Of a stretch of DNA of 39,836 nucleotides, positions 9,039 through 19,800 are shown piece after piece; within the stretch, counting starts at the first letter, position 1; each line of letters begins with the position of its first letter. A program made the translations under genes and the position numbers. The DNA is taken from assembly GCA_027488855.1 (NCBI GenBank), contig JAIYAV010000142.1, forward strand, positions 1 to 39,836. The letters run 5' to 3'. This stretch comes from Saprospiraceae bacterium (lineage in GTDB: Bacteria; Bacteroidota; Bacteroidia; Chitinophagales; Saprospiraceae). Under the pieces are notes generated by a model. That model was not told where the DNA came from. It saw only the letters and a list, made by a program, of their open reading frames with translations, and ran no database searches.

Positions 9039-12000
9039 ATGAATATTGCCACCCTCTGCTCAGTCCTCAATGCCGCCCTCAAAAATGAGTCGCTCAGCCT
9101 CACCGATCCGATTGCTGGACTAAACTGGACTGCCGACCTGAAGGCTGCCCTCGGTACTAATTTTCAGGTGAGTAGCCTGCACCTCGGCGCAGCAGGATTG
9201 GCAGTGGCGGCGGCGAATGGCTCAGTAAGGAATGATCGGGATGAAGACTTGCCCTCCGCCGTATTGTTTGGTAGCTCCGACAGCGATCTCTTGAACATAC
9301 CCAAAGCGCAAATCGAGTTGACCCTTTACGTTACACCTGTCGATCCACAAAATGACAGCAATATACTGGTTGATTTTACCCTCATCGCTCAAATAAAATC
9401 AGCAGACTGGACGCCTGCAGATAGTTTTCCAGGCTTGCAAAGCAGTTTTGTATTCAGCCACCTGATCGCCAATCAAGCGCCCAGTTTCCTGCTTACTTCT
9501 TTTGCCCACGAACAACAGTGGCACCTCGGAGGACCCGCGCCCACGTTTTCCAATGCCTTCCGCAGCCTCAGTGTGGGCTTGAACTTACAAGTGCCTGCGG
9601 GATTGCCTACCGATGTATTTCCGGCTTTAGCAAACCTGTTTGGCGATTTGAGCCTGGGCAGCTTCTTCTTTAATGGCCCGGTCGACAACAGCCAAACTTC
9701 AAAAGACCCTCAAAACATTACCCTACGCCTGCTGGCCGACCTAGGCGACAACCACAATGCTACCCTCAGCGGCAATAGCCCAATTACGCTAGAATTTGAT
9801 GCTGGTTTCGAAGCTTATCCTGCGACCAGCGATACGGACGATCCTACCCAAAACGCAACCCTACTGGCTTCACAGTTGGTACTGCAAGCGACTATTGGTC
9901 ATGTGCTCATTCAGGCGCTGGTCTCCCTGAACGGTGAATCGCTCTCCTTTTCGATGAATGGCCTGGAAGATCAACCTGCGATTAGTTTGAGTGATATTGC
10001 CAGCTTGTTTGAGCAGTCTACGCTGTCGCAAAACCTGCCATCCAGTATTCAACAAAACCAGGGCCCGAATGGCTTTTTTAAGCACATCGGCATTCAAAAC
10101 CTCGGCCTGGAAATCGACATCCCCAAAGGTGGAAAACCTGCCATCAGCAACATCTCCTTGTCGGTAGGTTATGAAAATGGCCCAGCCATTGGCTATCAAC
10201 CCTGGTTTGATCTGAAAACTTTTTCCGTCAACTGGTGGGTGGGCAATCCCTTTCCCCTTTCTGGTGCGCAAACCAAAGTGACCCTCGATGGCGATTTTGA
10301 ATTATTGGGAGGGGATATCAGCTTTGAAGCGAACTTTGGGCCAGCCCAAAATGTAAGCCCCCACCCCACTGATACCAGCAGTTGGGTATTTGACATCAAT
10401 GGCGGCCTGGTGGATGGATCAAGCATCCCATTGACCAAACTCTTTGAGCAGTTCAGTTCCCATTCCGACGATTTTCCAGACATTACCATTGACGGACTCG
10501 CTTTTATGGCACAGCCCGATCAACAAGTTTATTCGGGCAGCATCGATCTGGAAATTGAATGGAAATTCCAGAACTTTAAAGCGCCGCTCATTAAAGGTTT
10601 TAGCGCCGATTTACAGAAGAATAAAAACGACATCACTGGGAGCATTAGCGCACAAATTGAAATCGGCACTGGCGATGATGCACCCGTTTTTGACCTCTCT
10701 GCCGAGCGCAGTGATACAGATTGGACCTTTTCGGCAAAATCCGATCACCCTTTCAACATCGGGGAACTCGCCGACGGATTCGGCTTTGAGCATCCCGATT
10801 ACCTGAACCACATCAGCATTGTTCAGACCTCGATCAGCTACATTGCGCCGATCAAAAGTGATAAGCCCGCTCCCAAAAAAGCAGCCGATGCGCCGCCCGA
10901 CAGCACCTTCGAAATTGTTATTGAAGCCAAGTTCCCCATCGCTGGCGAAGCACTGGACGTCACCATTACCTACCATGTCGACAAAGACGGCTGGGAATTC
11001 AAAGGCAGCCTGCTGGTTGGACCAGAGGGGCAGCCCGGTAAAGCGCTTGAATTCGACTTCGATGCGACGGGTAAAAGTGGCGACCCTAAAAAAACAGAAA
11101 CCACCCTGGTCGCTACCCTCAAAAGTGGCAGTGGCAAATCGTTGAACATCTCTGATTTTGCGGCAGCGTTTAACGCACCTGCGCCGCCTATACCCGAGGC
11201 GCTGAACGACCTTGAAATCACCAGTGCCACTATCGAGTACGATACCGGGACGGCAGGCAAGGGTTTGCTTTTGAATGCAGTTTCAGCCCTCTACGGCCAA
11301 TTGGTATTTGCGATTGTCAAAACTGGAACGGATACTGCTGCGGTATGGAAACCCTTCTTTGCCCTGGCTTTCAAGCCTACCCTGGATTTTAGCAAATTGC
11401 CCGTCATTGGTTCCTACATTGAAAAAGTAGCGCAAATTGAGGTAAATCAAATCCAAATCGCGGGTTTGCCCAAGGAAATGGCCGCCGCTGACCTTACCGA
11501 ACTGAGCACGCTGTTTAGCAATGCCCAGGTGCCCACCAGCCTCATTCCCAATGTGGAAGCAGGCAAGGGTCTACCCGCTGAAGCCATTTTTAACGCCGTT
11601 TTGCAGGTCAATGAAGACAAAAAGCCCATCAACCTCGTGGTAAATGGCAATGGCATCAGCAGTGGGGGCACGACTCAGCCCTCCACTCCAACTTTAATTG
11701 CTGCGGACAACGATACGGCCAAAATCCCGGCAAACAACGGCAAACAAGGCATCGATAAAACCTTTGGCCCCGTCCACCTCACGGGTTTCAACCTCGGGTA
11801 TTCCAATGGTCAAATCGGCCTCGATATTTCCGGCGAACTAACGCTTGGTGGCATCACCATGTCGTTCCAGGGGATGGGCATCAAAATGAAGTTTCCACCC
11901 AAGGAAATTTCCGATGTGTCCTTCCAACTGCATGGTCTCGGCGTGAATGTGAACAAAGGGGGGCTGCGGATTGCTGGTGGATTCATCAGCATCGGCGACA

Positions 12001-14228
12001 ATTGCGACAACTTCATGGGCATGCTGGCCATCACGGCGGGTACCATCGGGATGCAGGCTTACGGCGGATACGCAACCACCACGCCGGAACCCAGCTTCTT
12101 TATTTTCGTGCATGTAGAGGTGCCCATTGGTGGCCCACCTTTCTTCTTTGTAGATGGAATCGCGGGTGGTTTTGGCTTGAACCGCAAGTTCGTCCTGCCG
12201 GATTTTGCTGAGTTGCCCAGTTTCCCACTTTTGCCGAGCGCAGCGAACAACCCTATTCCCAGCGGCGCACCCAGCAGCCTCAACGACATTACCCAGGCAC
12301 TGACCCAACTGGCCAAATTCATCCCTCCCCAATCCGGAGCTTACTGGATTGCGGCGGGGCTTGATTTTACTTCGTTTGAGTTACTACAGGTTAGCGCCAT
12401 TCTAGAAGTATCCTTTGGGGTCGGCTTCCAGCTTGGTTTGATTGGCAGCGCGGCCTTGAGTATTCCTGAGCCAGCAGAGCCAATTGCCTTTGTCCAATTG
12501 GATTTTGAAGTGGATTACAACTCCGACGCAGGATTTTTAGCCGTTTTGGCCGAACTTACCCCGGCTTCTTACGTATTTGCCAGTGCTTGCCACCTGACGG
12601 GCGGTTTCGCTTTTTACATTTGGTTTAAGGACCAGCCTACTGGCGCACGTGAAGGCGATTTTATGGTGACCATTGGTGGGTACAACCCGGCATTTGTGAA
12701 GCCAGCCTGGTACCCAAGCGTACCACGCCTGGGCATGAGCTGGGATTTGGGGCCGCTCAAAATCAGGGGGCAATCTTACTTCGCGCTTACCCCGCACCTG
12801 CTCATGGCGGGCTTGGAGATGACGGCTGTATTTGACATCAAAGTTGTAAAAGCGACCTTTGATGCGGGTTTCGACTTCCTGTTGGGCTGGAAACCCTTCT
12901 TTTACTATGCGGATGCCTTTATCCACATCGACATTGAGTTACATCTCCTCTTCACCCTTCATTTCCATGTTGGGGTTGATCTGGATATTTGGGGTCCCGA
13001 ATTCGGTGGTAAAGCGCGGGTGGATTTGTCCATTTTCTCCTTTACCATTCACTTTGGCTCCGATGGGCCTACGCCGCCGCCAATTTCCTGGGGCGATTTC
13101 AAAAAACTCTTGCCCAACGCCCAACCGCAAAGCAGTCAACCTGCTTTGGCGATGCAAGCAGCCGCTGCCGCTGTACAGCCCTTCTCGGTGAGCCAAGTCG
13201 ATCTGTCCGCAGGTATGCTACAAACCTTGAATACTAACCCATTGTCAACCGCTGACCTCAATAATGAAAAGGTATTCAACTGGCAAATTGACCCCAACGA
13301 CTTCTCTTTCCTGTTATTGGCGGGCGTGCCTTGCAACAACTTCTGGTTCAACAATCAACTCAACAATGGAAGCAATGCCGTGAATGCCCGGGTGCAGCCG
13401 AAGGATTCTTTGCCGAGTTTTACACCCAGCAATGGGCAAGGCATTTACGTCAAAACGGATGATGAAGCGAAATTTTACGCCCGTCCGAACGGCGCAAGCA
13501 ATCTGGAAACCATTTTTGCGTACGATGTACCCGAAAAAATAACCGACGCCTGGTGGATGCAGGATGTACAGGTCGGCCCTGTGAATATCCCGGCGGGTGT
13601 CTTCAACAATGATGGCTCCCGAGCCAGTGGGTTTACTTCCACCTTTATCGTCAATGTGTACAGCTTAGACGAGGATGGCAATAGCATCAAAACCGATTTT
13701 GAGAACAATTTCGTGGTGACTTTGCTTTCCAAAAACGCGGCCAAATCCCTTTGGGGCGGACTAGTGGATCCAAAAAACGGCAATGAGGTGCTCAACACCC
13801 CCCGTTTACTGACCAACACCCTCTTCGGACTTACCCTGACGCCTAAAATCTGGAACCCACTCCAAACCCGGGACATCCAGATGTACCTCCTGCTTTTTGA
13901 CGATGGCAGAAACCTCTGTTGGCCCACTGAATCCGGACCCGCAGTGGAACCCAACAATTTTAAGGAAACTGTAAGCGCTGACGGCGACACGATGAGCTTT
14001 CAACTGCCCAATGGCGCAGTGGTACAAAATCGGTTCCGGCACTTGGATTCTCAAGCTTTCAGCAATGTGGCCGCTGGTGCACAACTGATTGAAAGCCTGA
14101 ACACCCTATTTGGTTACGATTTGAACGTAAGTACGGATACCGCAGGCCTCTCTGCACCTATGTATAGCGATTGGCCGATTATGGCATTGCTTGGGGAAGA
14201 AACGGCGGAGGCCGCCAACATCATTTGA
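9039..14228 (+). CDS. Giant DUF6603-like protein
   Basis: The product has 1,729 residues, begins MNIATLCSVLNAALKNESL and has no signal peptide. Residues about 1-900 are long runs of alternating hydrophobic/polar beta-strands in repeated units, for example DVTITYHVDKDGWEFKGSLL. Around residues 910-1050 a Gly/Phe-rich segment carries VPIGGPPFFFVDGIAGGFGL followed by NRKFVLPDF. From memory this resembles the DUF6603 signature of large bacterial proteins of unknown function. Residues about 1110-1340 are rich in aromatic strands with few charges (FYIWFKDQPTG, LLFTLHFHVGVDLDIWG), like a hydrophobic groove or barrel. The C-terminal 380 residues look like a separate soluble beta-domain. I infer a structural or lipid/hydrophobe-handling role rather than an enzyme; no catalytic motif is visible. 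It is the second gene of the operon, 17 bp after the EEP gene and 14 bp before the next. Confidence 0.75.
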   Translation: MNIATLCSVLNAALKNESLSLTDPIAGLNWTADLKAALGTNFQVSSLHLGAAGLAVAAANGSVRNDRDEDLPSAVLFGSSDSDLLNIPKAQIELTLYVTPVDPQNDSNILVDFTLIAQIKSADWTPADSFPGLQSSFVFSHLIANQAPSFLLTSFAHEQQWHLGGPAPTFSNAFRSLSVGLNLQVPAGLPTDVFPALANLFGDLSLGSFFFNGPVDNSQTSKDPQNITLRLLADLGDNHNATLSGNSPITLEFDAGFEAYPATSDTDDPTQNATLLASQLVLQATIGHVLIQALVSLNGESLSFSMNGLEDQPAISLSDIASLFEQSTLSQNLPSSIQQNQGPNGFFKHIGIQNLGLEIDIPKGGKPAISNISLSVGYENGPAIGYQPWFDLKTFSVNWWVGNPFPLSGAQTKVTLDGDFELLGGDISFEANFGPAQNVSPHPTDTSSWVFDINGGLVDGSSIPLTKLFEQFSSHSDDFPDITIDGLAFMAQPDQQVYSGSIDLEIEWKFQNFKAPLIKGFSADLQKNKNDITGSISAQIEIGTGDDAPVFDLSAERSDTDWTFSAKSDHPFNIGELADGFGFEHPDYLNHISIVQTSISYIAPIKSDKPAPKKAADAPPDSTFEIVIEAKFPIAGEALDVTITYHVDKDGWEFKGSLLVGPEGQPGKALEFDFDATGKSGDPKKTETTLVATLKSGSGKSLNISDFAAAFNAPAPPIPEALNDLEITSATIEYDTGTAGKGLLLNAVSALYGQLVFAIVKTGTDTAAVWKPFFALAFKPTLDFSKLPVIGSYIEKVAQIEVNQIQIAGLPKEMAAADLTELSTLFSNAQVPTSLIPNVEAGKGLPAEAIFNAVLQVNEDKKPINLVVNGNGISSGGTTQPSTPTLIAADNDTAKIPANNGKQGIDKTFGPVHLTGFNLGYSNGQIGLDISGELTLGGITMSFQGMGIKMKFPPKEISDVSFQLHGLGVNVNKGGLRIAGGFISIGDNCDNFMGMLAITAGTIGMQAYGGYATTTPEPSFFIFVHVEVPIGGPPFFFVDGIAGGFGLNRKFVLPDFAELPSFPLLPSAANNPIPSGAPSSLNDITQALTQLAKFIPPQSGAYWIAAGLDFTSFELLQVSAILEVSFGVGFQLGLIGSAALSIPEPAEPIAFVQLDFEVDYNSDAGFLAVLAELTPASYVFASACHLTGGFAFYIWFKDQPTGAREGDFMVTIGGYNPAFVKPAWYPSVPRLGMSWDLGPLKIRGQSYFALTPHLLMAGLEMTAVFDIKVVKATFDAGFDFLLGWKPFFYYADAFIHIDIELHLLFTLHFHVGVDLDIWGPEFGGKARVDLSIFSFTIHFGSDGPTPPPISWGDFKKLLPNAQPQSSQPALAMQAAAAAVQPFSVSQVDLSAGMLQTLNTNPLSTADLNNEKVFNWQIDPNDFSFLLLAGVPCNNFWFNNQLNNGSNAVNARVQPKDSLPSFTPSNGQGIYVKTDDEAKFYARPNGASNLETIFAYDVPEKITDAWWMQDVQVGPVNIPAGVFNNDGSRASGFTSTFIVNVYSLDEDGNSIKTDFENNFVVTLLSKNAAKSLWGGLVDPKNGNEVLNTPRLLTNTLFGLTLTPKIWNPLQTRDIQMYLLLFDDGRNLCWPTESGPAVEPNNFKETVSADGDTMSFQLPNGAVVQNRFRHLDSQAFSNVAAGAQLIESLNTLFGYDLNVSTDTAGLSAPMYSDWPIMALLGEETAEAANII

Positions 14229-14242
14229 GTAGGAAGTTTTTA

Positions 14243-15769
14243 ATGGAAAATTTTTTACAAGTTGATTTCAAAAAAAGACTGTTTATGGCAGGCACAATAG
14301 TATCGGAAAAAGCACAATTCATTCAACACCATTTACCAGGTCTGGACGCCGGGGAATACGCGATTGAAGTGCAACATCAGTTTGCCGCAGACGATGATGA
14401 GCAACAAATTCCCGGTGGGGTGGATTTGACCGATCCACTGTTGTACAAATTTGCCATCAGCGGCCCGCAGTTTTCGCTCGACCCTACCCTGATCCATACT
14501 GTTTTTCCACCCAAAGAAGCCTTGGGCGAGTTTTCCAATGTATTGCCACACGTTGTACTGAGCAACCAAACGCTGCCCTGGATCCGCAAGCCAATTACCG
14601 AAGATGGCCATACTACCTTGAACACTGGTTCCTTTCCAGATGGTGCGAAGACAAAAAATTACGACCTTGATATTCCCAGTTGGTTGGCCGTGTTGATTTT
14701 GACCGAGGCAGACCTTGAACATTCCACTGCGCTGCAACAAACAACGGTACAAAACTTTTTTTCCAACGGCAATGATGTCTTTATTTCTCCGGTTTTTGGG
14801 CAAAACCCCAACAACCAGCCACCCTGGGTACTGCCTTCGGCCAATTGCCAGGCACTTAAATTGCCCCTCGACTTGTTCAGCAAACTGGCCCCTTCCCTCG
14901 CCGATCTCTTTATGATGGCCAATGTGCGCAAGGTGGAGATGAGCCGCAAACCCGCACAAGCTGGCAGCGATGTGGACGAGCTGGGTACTTACTCCATGGT
15001 GTTGGGCAACCGCATTCCAGTGAGTGGACAACGCCACCTGGCCGTGTTGGTTTCCCTGGAAAACATGGGCAATTACCTGCCAGACCACAACGGCAATCCA
15101 GCAACCATGCCTGCTGGGGCTACTTACGCCTTGCTACCCGTTTTGTATTCCTGGCATTTCACTTCGCAGGGCGACTCTTACCAATTTGAACATCTGTTGG
15201 AATGCCTCAATGACCGTGCGCCCAACGGCGTACCCGTAGTACCGGGGCCGCTGCCCCAGGCACGCCTGCGCCTTTACCCACCCGATGGCTCCACTGGGCC
15301 AGAACCGATTGAGCAAGGTTTCGTGCCCCTCAAACATACGACGCGCAACAATGTGACAACCGCTTCCTGGTACCGTGGGCCACTCGCCCCATTTGCATTC
15401 GATGCCAATGCTGGCGCGGCACTCAAGGTATTTCAAACCCAGGATGGAGCAAAAAGTCCGGCTATTTTTGACGCTGACGCCCTCTTGCGCCTCGACCCTA
15501 CGAATGGGCTTTTTGACCTCAGTTATGCTTCCGCTTGGCAGTTGGGCCGCTTGATTGCGTTGCAGGATAAAAATTTCTCCATCCAGCTTTACCAGTGGAA
15601 ACGCAGCCAAGCTAGTGCTGCCATTGTGAACATGGAAGAAGAGCTGATTCAGGAAACTTTTCCAGAAATTCTTGCCAATAGCAGCAGTGCCGACGATAGC
15701 ACCCAAAAAATGCTACTGGAAGGTACCCTGGGTGAGTTGATCAAACGAACGGAAAGATTCAAGCGCTGA
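14243..15769 (+). CDS. Unrecognised 508-residue operon protein
   Basis: A longer frame opens at 14171 inside the previous gene, but translation probably starts at 14243 (MENFLQVDFKKRLF), preceded by AGGAAG, or at 14285 (MAGTIVSEKAQ). There is no signal peptide and no membrane segment. Features that stand out are HVVLSNQTLPWIRKP (residues 103-117), followed by a Pro-Trp-Leu element in DIPSWLAVLILTEADL. The centre is GVPVVPGPLPQARLRLYPPD. The tail, from about residue 440, is helical and charged (ELIKRTERFKR). The protein is rich in Asn, Gln, Pro and Asp. No catalytic pattern is apparent. It is 14 bp after the DUF6603-like gene and 29 bp before the 347-residue gene, so co-translation and a shared complex are likely. 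I do not recognise a named family. Confidence 0.72.
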   Translation: MENFLQVDFKKRLFMAGTIVSEKAQFIQHHLPGLDAGEYAIEVQHQFAADDDEQQIPGGVDLTDPLLYKFAISGPQFSLDPTLIHTVFPPKEALGEFSNVLPHVVLSNQTLPWIRKPITEDGHTTLNTGSFPDGAKTKNYDLDIPSWLAVLILTEADLEHSTALQQTTVQNFFSNGNDVFISPVFGQNPNNQPPWVLPSANCQALKLPLDLFSKLAPSLADLFMMANVRKVEMSRKPAQAGSDVDELGTYSMVLGNRIPVSGQRHLAVLVSLENMGNYLPDHNGNPATMPAGATYALLPVLYSWHFTSQGDSYQFEHLLECLNDRAPNGVPVVPGPLPQARLRLYPPDGSTGPEPIEQGFVPLKHTTRNNVTTASWYRGPLAPFAFDANAGAALKVFQTQDGAKSPAIFDADALLRLDPTNGLFDLSYASAWQLGRLIALQDKNFSIQLYQWKRSQASAAIVNMEEELIQETFPEILANSSSADDSTQKMLLEGTLGELIKRTERFKR

Positions 15770-15798
15770 ACGTTTTTTTACCAATTGAACCTAAACTT

Positions 15799-16842
15799 AT
15801 GTCGAAGTCCATTATAAAACCGATTTTTTCTAGCGCCATGAGCCAGGTCACTGTTGGGGATACCCTCAGCTCCGATGACCCGATTGCGCAACAAATTTTC
15901 CAATGGTTGGGCAATTTGAAACTGTTGCACAATGTGCCTTTTCGGTATCTGGTTCCCGACGAGCGCCTGCTGCCGCCAGAATCCATCAAGTTTTTTCACC
16001 TGGACCTCAATTGGGTCAATGCACTGGTTGATGGTGCCAACAGCATTGGTCGTTATGCAACGGGTCTGGATACCCAAACGCTTTACAACAAAGTAGAAGG
16101 CAGCCTTGGCCAAGGACTTACCGCCGGGTCAACCCTGACGGCCCGCAACAACCGACCCAATATCTTTAAAGCCCCTGCGCCGAATGACCCCGCCCCTTTC
16201 GAGGTGGTAACGGGTTTTTTGTTGCGCTCCAAAGTGGTGAAAGGTTGGAAAAATTTGCAGGTAAGCGCCTTCGATAAGAATAACTATCCCGATCCGCCCA
16301 ACCGGGAGGGTACGGCGCTACCAATACTCCGTTTTGAACACCTTTCCGAAGAAGTGCTGATCGGCATTTTTGAAGGAGAAATGTATCGCCTGGACATCCA
16401 TGAACCCTCGGAGGGACTACATTTTGGATTCGATATGGCTCAAGGAGATTTATTGTCGAAAAATCTCCGCAACCCAATCGACGGCACCAATGCAGGCGCT
16501 GGACTAAGCCCTACCGACCTCAACAACAATCAGGTTTTCCGCAATGGCAACGCTGGTAGCCCCACGACTGGAAACCCAGGCGGACAAGTGATCAACCTGT
16601 ACAACCTTTCGGTTTTGCTGAATCAAAAATTAAACAGCCAGGGCTTACCGCCGGGCTATACTGAACCCGCTGCTTCGGTGTTGATCGATGGTACCTCCAA
16701 GAATGTTAGCGGTTTGAGCGACACCATGAACCCCCTGGTTTCTTCCGATTTTGCGCTGCAAATGATCGAAGGAGTAGGGATGGTGAGTTTTTACAACACT
16801 GCACCTGGTGATCCAATAGACTGTACCAAAAATCCGGCCTGA
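15799..16842 (+). CDS. Unrecognised 347-residue operon protein with LVPDERLLPPES motif
   Basis: The protein starts MSKSIIKPIFSSAMSQV and has no export signal. Residues 48-85 hold its most striking part: FRYLVPDERLLPPES, then a hydrophobic strand, then NWVNALVDGANSIGR. The closely packed charged and aromatic residues look like a conserved structural motif, and I believe I have seen it in uncharacterised bacterial proteins, but I cannot name a family. A middle beta-rich region (LPILRFEHLSEEVLIGIFEG) is followed by a Gly/Asn-rich linker (about 225-265). The tail, SDFALQMIEGVGMVSF, is near the end. It follows the 508-residue gene by 29 bp and precedes the 1,704-residue gene by 16 bp. A role as an adaptor between the larger proteins is only a guess from its size and position. 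Confidence 0.72.
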   Translation: MSKSIIKPIFSSAMSQVTVGDTLSSDDPIAQQIFQWLGNLKLLHNVPFRYLVPDERLLPPESIKFFHLDLNWVNALVDGANSIGRYATGLDTQTLYNKVEGSLGQGLTAGSTLTARNNRPNIFKAPAPNDPAPFEVVTGFLLRSKVVKGWKNLQVSAFDKNNYPDPPNREGTALPILRFEHLSEEVLIGIFEGEMYRLDIHEPSEGLHFGFDMAQGDLLSKNLRNPIDGTNAGAGLSPTDLNNNQVFRNGNAGSPTTGNPGGQVINLYNLSVLLNQKLNSQGLPPGYTEPAASVLIDGTSKNVSGLSDTMNPLVSSDFALQMIEGVGMVSFYNTAPGDPIDCTKNPA

Positions 16843-16858
16843 TTACCCTTAAACAAAA

Positions 16859-19800
16859 ATGAACATGGCAGATTTCAGCACCATCATCATCCCCATCAAT
16901 GTTCAGGCCGTTAGGGTACTCGAAGAGGACAAAAGTAAATTTAAGGGTCCAACGGTGAACTTCAGTTTAATCGGCGGTAGCACACTACTCGGCGAACAAA
17001 TTGATCAAAACCTGCCCAGTTCAGTTTCGCCAATTACAGAAGGAGTCCACCTACACTGGTCGCTTCCTGATAGCCTGACCCACGGCGTACACGACCCAGC
17101 TAGTGATTCGATTGTGTTCCCGGCAGTACCCAACCGCTGGCTGGTGACGCGTTACTTCCAGCCTGAAGACGGCGGGATAGGACTGAATGCCAATGCGCTG
17201 GCGCAATTTCAGGCACACGGCGTGTGTGTAAATCAGTGGATCATCGAGAGCAATCGTTTGCTGGATAGCAACTCTGCGGAGGATAAAGCCTTGTTCAGCA
17301 ATATGATGACGTCAGTCCCAGCGCTAGAAGGCACTTCTCCTGGCCCGAGTGGGTCACCACTGCCACTGCCCTTTAATCTGCCCAATTCGCCCACCTTGAC
17401 TCAAAAGTTACTGGGCAGCCTGCAAACTTTTGACAACAACTGGAGTGATGGCGAGGCCAATAATCCAGATCATTACGAAAAAAACCTGAATGCCATTAGT
17501 TACTACGGCCCGGGGTTTGCGGCCTATTACCAAAATAGTTCCAGTGTTTTTGGCTTTAGCGATGACTTCGCAGATCTCGGTTATGGATCGGGAAAGTTGT
17601 TTGGCCCCAAATTTAAAGTGTCCTATCAGCTCATCGGCTGGTTTGGCGACAGCGAAGCAAATGACATCGTGGCCCTCCTGTTGCCCAAGGCCCAAGCGGC
17701 TTATCAAAAAACGCAGCAACAGGGCAGTAAAATAGCCTACTGGGCTCAATTCCTACAGGATCAACTCAAATGGCAAGCCAGCACACCTGTGCAGGGCCAG
17801 GCTGGCGACGCATGGCCTTCCAGCGTGCAAAGTATCTACAACGGGGTGGTTTTTGACATTGTCTGGAAACCCACCAACATCCAGGATCAGGAGTTTTTAC
17901 CCCAGCCAGCAGCGGTGGCGGATAGCCTCAATCTCGAATTGGCCCTGGGCAACAATTCCGCCGAAGCCATTTCTGCCCTCATCAGCATTGAAGGCATTGT
18001 CAAACCGGAAGGGGACAACGACAACGAGGAGCCTTATCCAGTGGTAGAACGCCATGTTGAGCTATTGTTTAATGCTTTCCAACAAGACCTGTTGCGCCGC
18101 CTGGCGGGCACCGATCCGGGTTTTCAGTTGCCCCAAATTGAAGAATACCTGCACAATCGGCGTTATTCTGCCCGCAACGGTGGCACCATCTGGACGGTGC
18201 GCCCCGCAGGGCAAACCGACGACCAGTCCAAAGGCACGGGACAAGTACCGCTGGCCCAATCCTCTGCCGAGTTGCTCAGCTCGCTCAATGCCGCCCAACA
18301 AACTTATGATCGCCAGATTGGTGCTTTGCACAGCCGCCAGTTGCAGGCTTATTTGGACTGGACGCGCTGGGGACTGGCCATCAGCAGCAATGGTTCCAAT
18401 GCGGAAAGCGATAAAGCCCGTGCTTACATTGAAAGCGAATTGCTGCAAATATTTACGGAAAGTGGCCTTAGTGGCGAGTTGGCTTATTCGGAACCGGATG
18501 CGAACGGCAATCGCAGCCTGCAATTCCAACCTGTTTGGACGGCGCCCAACAGCAGCGTAGCAGGCATGATGACGCAACTGGCGTCCGCCGAAAATACCCT
18601 GCGCATTACTTTTGCACAAGCTTTTCAGGCTTTGCAAGCAGTTGTTTTGAACGCGCAGGCGACTTACACAGCAGGTGACCCTACTGGCGCTTTACAAATC
18701 ATTCAGGCGCTGACCAGCAACCAGCCATGGCAAGATCAGTGGAGTGCCTTGCAAAATGTATTGACCAATAATTCCCTGGCCGAAAATTTGAATAAGGCAG
18801 TAAACACTGATCTGGTACAACTGGCAACAAACCTGAAGACTGCTTTGCAAAGCAACGCTTCTGGAACCGGGCTTAGTGACATCGTTTCCATTTTCCAAAG
18901 CGGTAATGACGGAAGCCAGCAACTAGGTACATTTATGAGTGCCCAGCAAAGCCTCTTGTTCAATACCACCAACCTGGTAGATACCCAACAAGTCTGGCTT
19001 TACCTCGAAGCCGCCAATTATGACGCTCCCACTTCAACGGTCAGCGTCGCCAAAATTTTGTCGGCGCAAACGGCTTTGCAAAATGTGATCAACGACCTGC
19101 AAAATCTGGTGAACCCTGCCTTAAGCGGTGCACTGTTTTCCGCCAATCAAGCCTTTCCCTTGCTGAACAAGCAGCTAGCGGACGCCACTGCGCAGGTACA
19201 GACCTTGAGTCAGGACCTTGGTAAAAGACTTGCGGCGGGCCAGGATTTTACCAACTTATTACAAACCATCCAAACTGCACTAGCCAGCACAAATGTCCAA
19301 CATTCCTGCGCTACGGCATTGCGACAGGCCTGGCAATCGCTCCTCGGATCATTGCCCACGGGCCATCAGGTAGTACTGCTGCTCGGGGCACTTGCGGATG
19401 CAGTGGGTAAAATCAACAACAACAGCATTGTACAACCCAGCACTGCCGATCCCTATTGGTTGCCTACTGACCCCGTGGTGGTCATTACCCAACCCGATAG
19501 CGCCGCGCAGTCGCTGCTACCGGTCAACCGCAACGGGGCAGCTACCTTATTGCCTTATCGCCTACCGAGCGATTTGTTGAGCGGCCTGGCTATAAAAATC
19601 GGCAATCAAAATTTGACCATCGACGCCAGTGCCTTGAGCCAAACCGCTTTACCTACGGTGATTGCCAATTCTAACCTGGGGGCAAAAAGTGCAGTCATGC
19701 AAGCCCTGTTGGTAGAAGGCTATTTGAGCACCCCCCAAACTGCTCAGGATGTGCTGGTGAATGCAGGCAAGGTAACGGTGGCTGAAGTGCCTGGTTTGCA

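Noticed and set aside
14171-14242. Upstream start of the 508-residue protein
   Set aside because: It overlaps the end of the DUF6603-like gene, and its residues are the other frame of that gene; starts at 14243 or 14285 are more natural.
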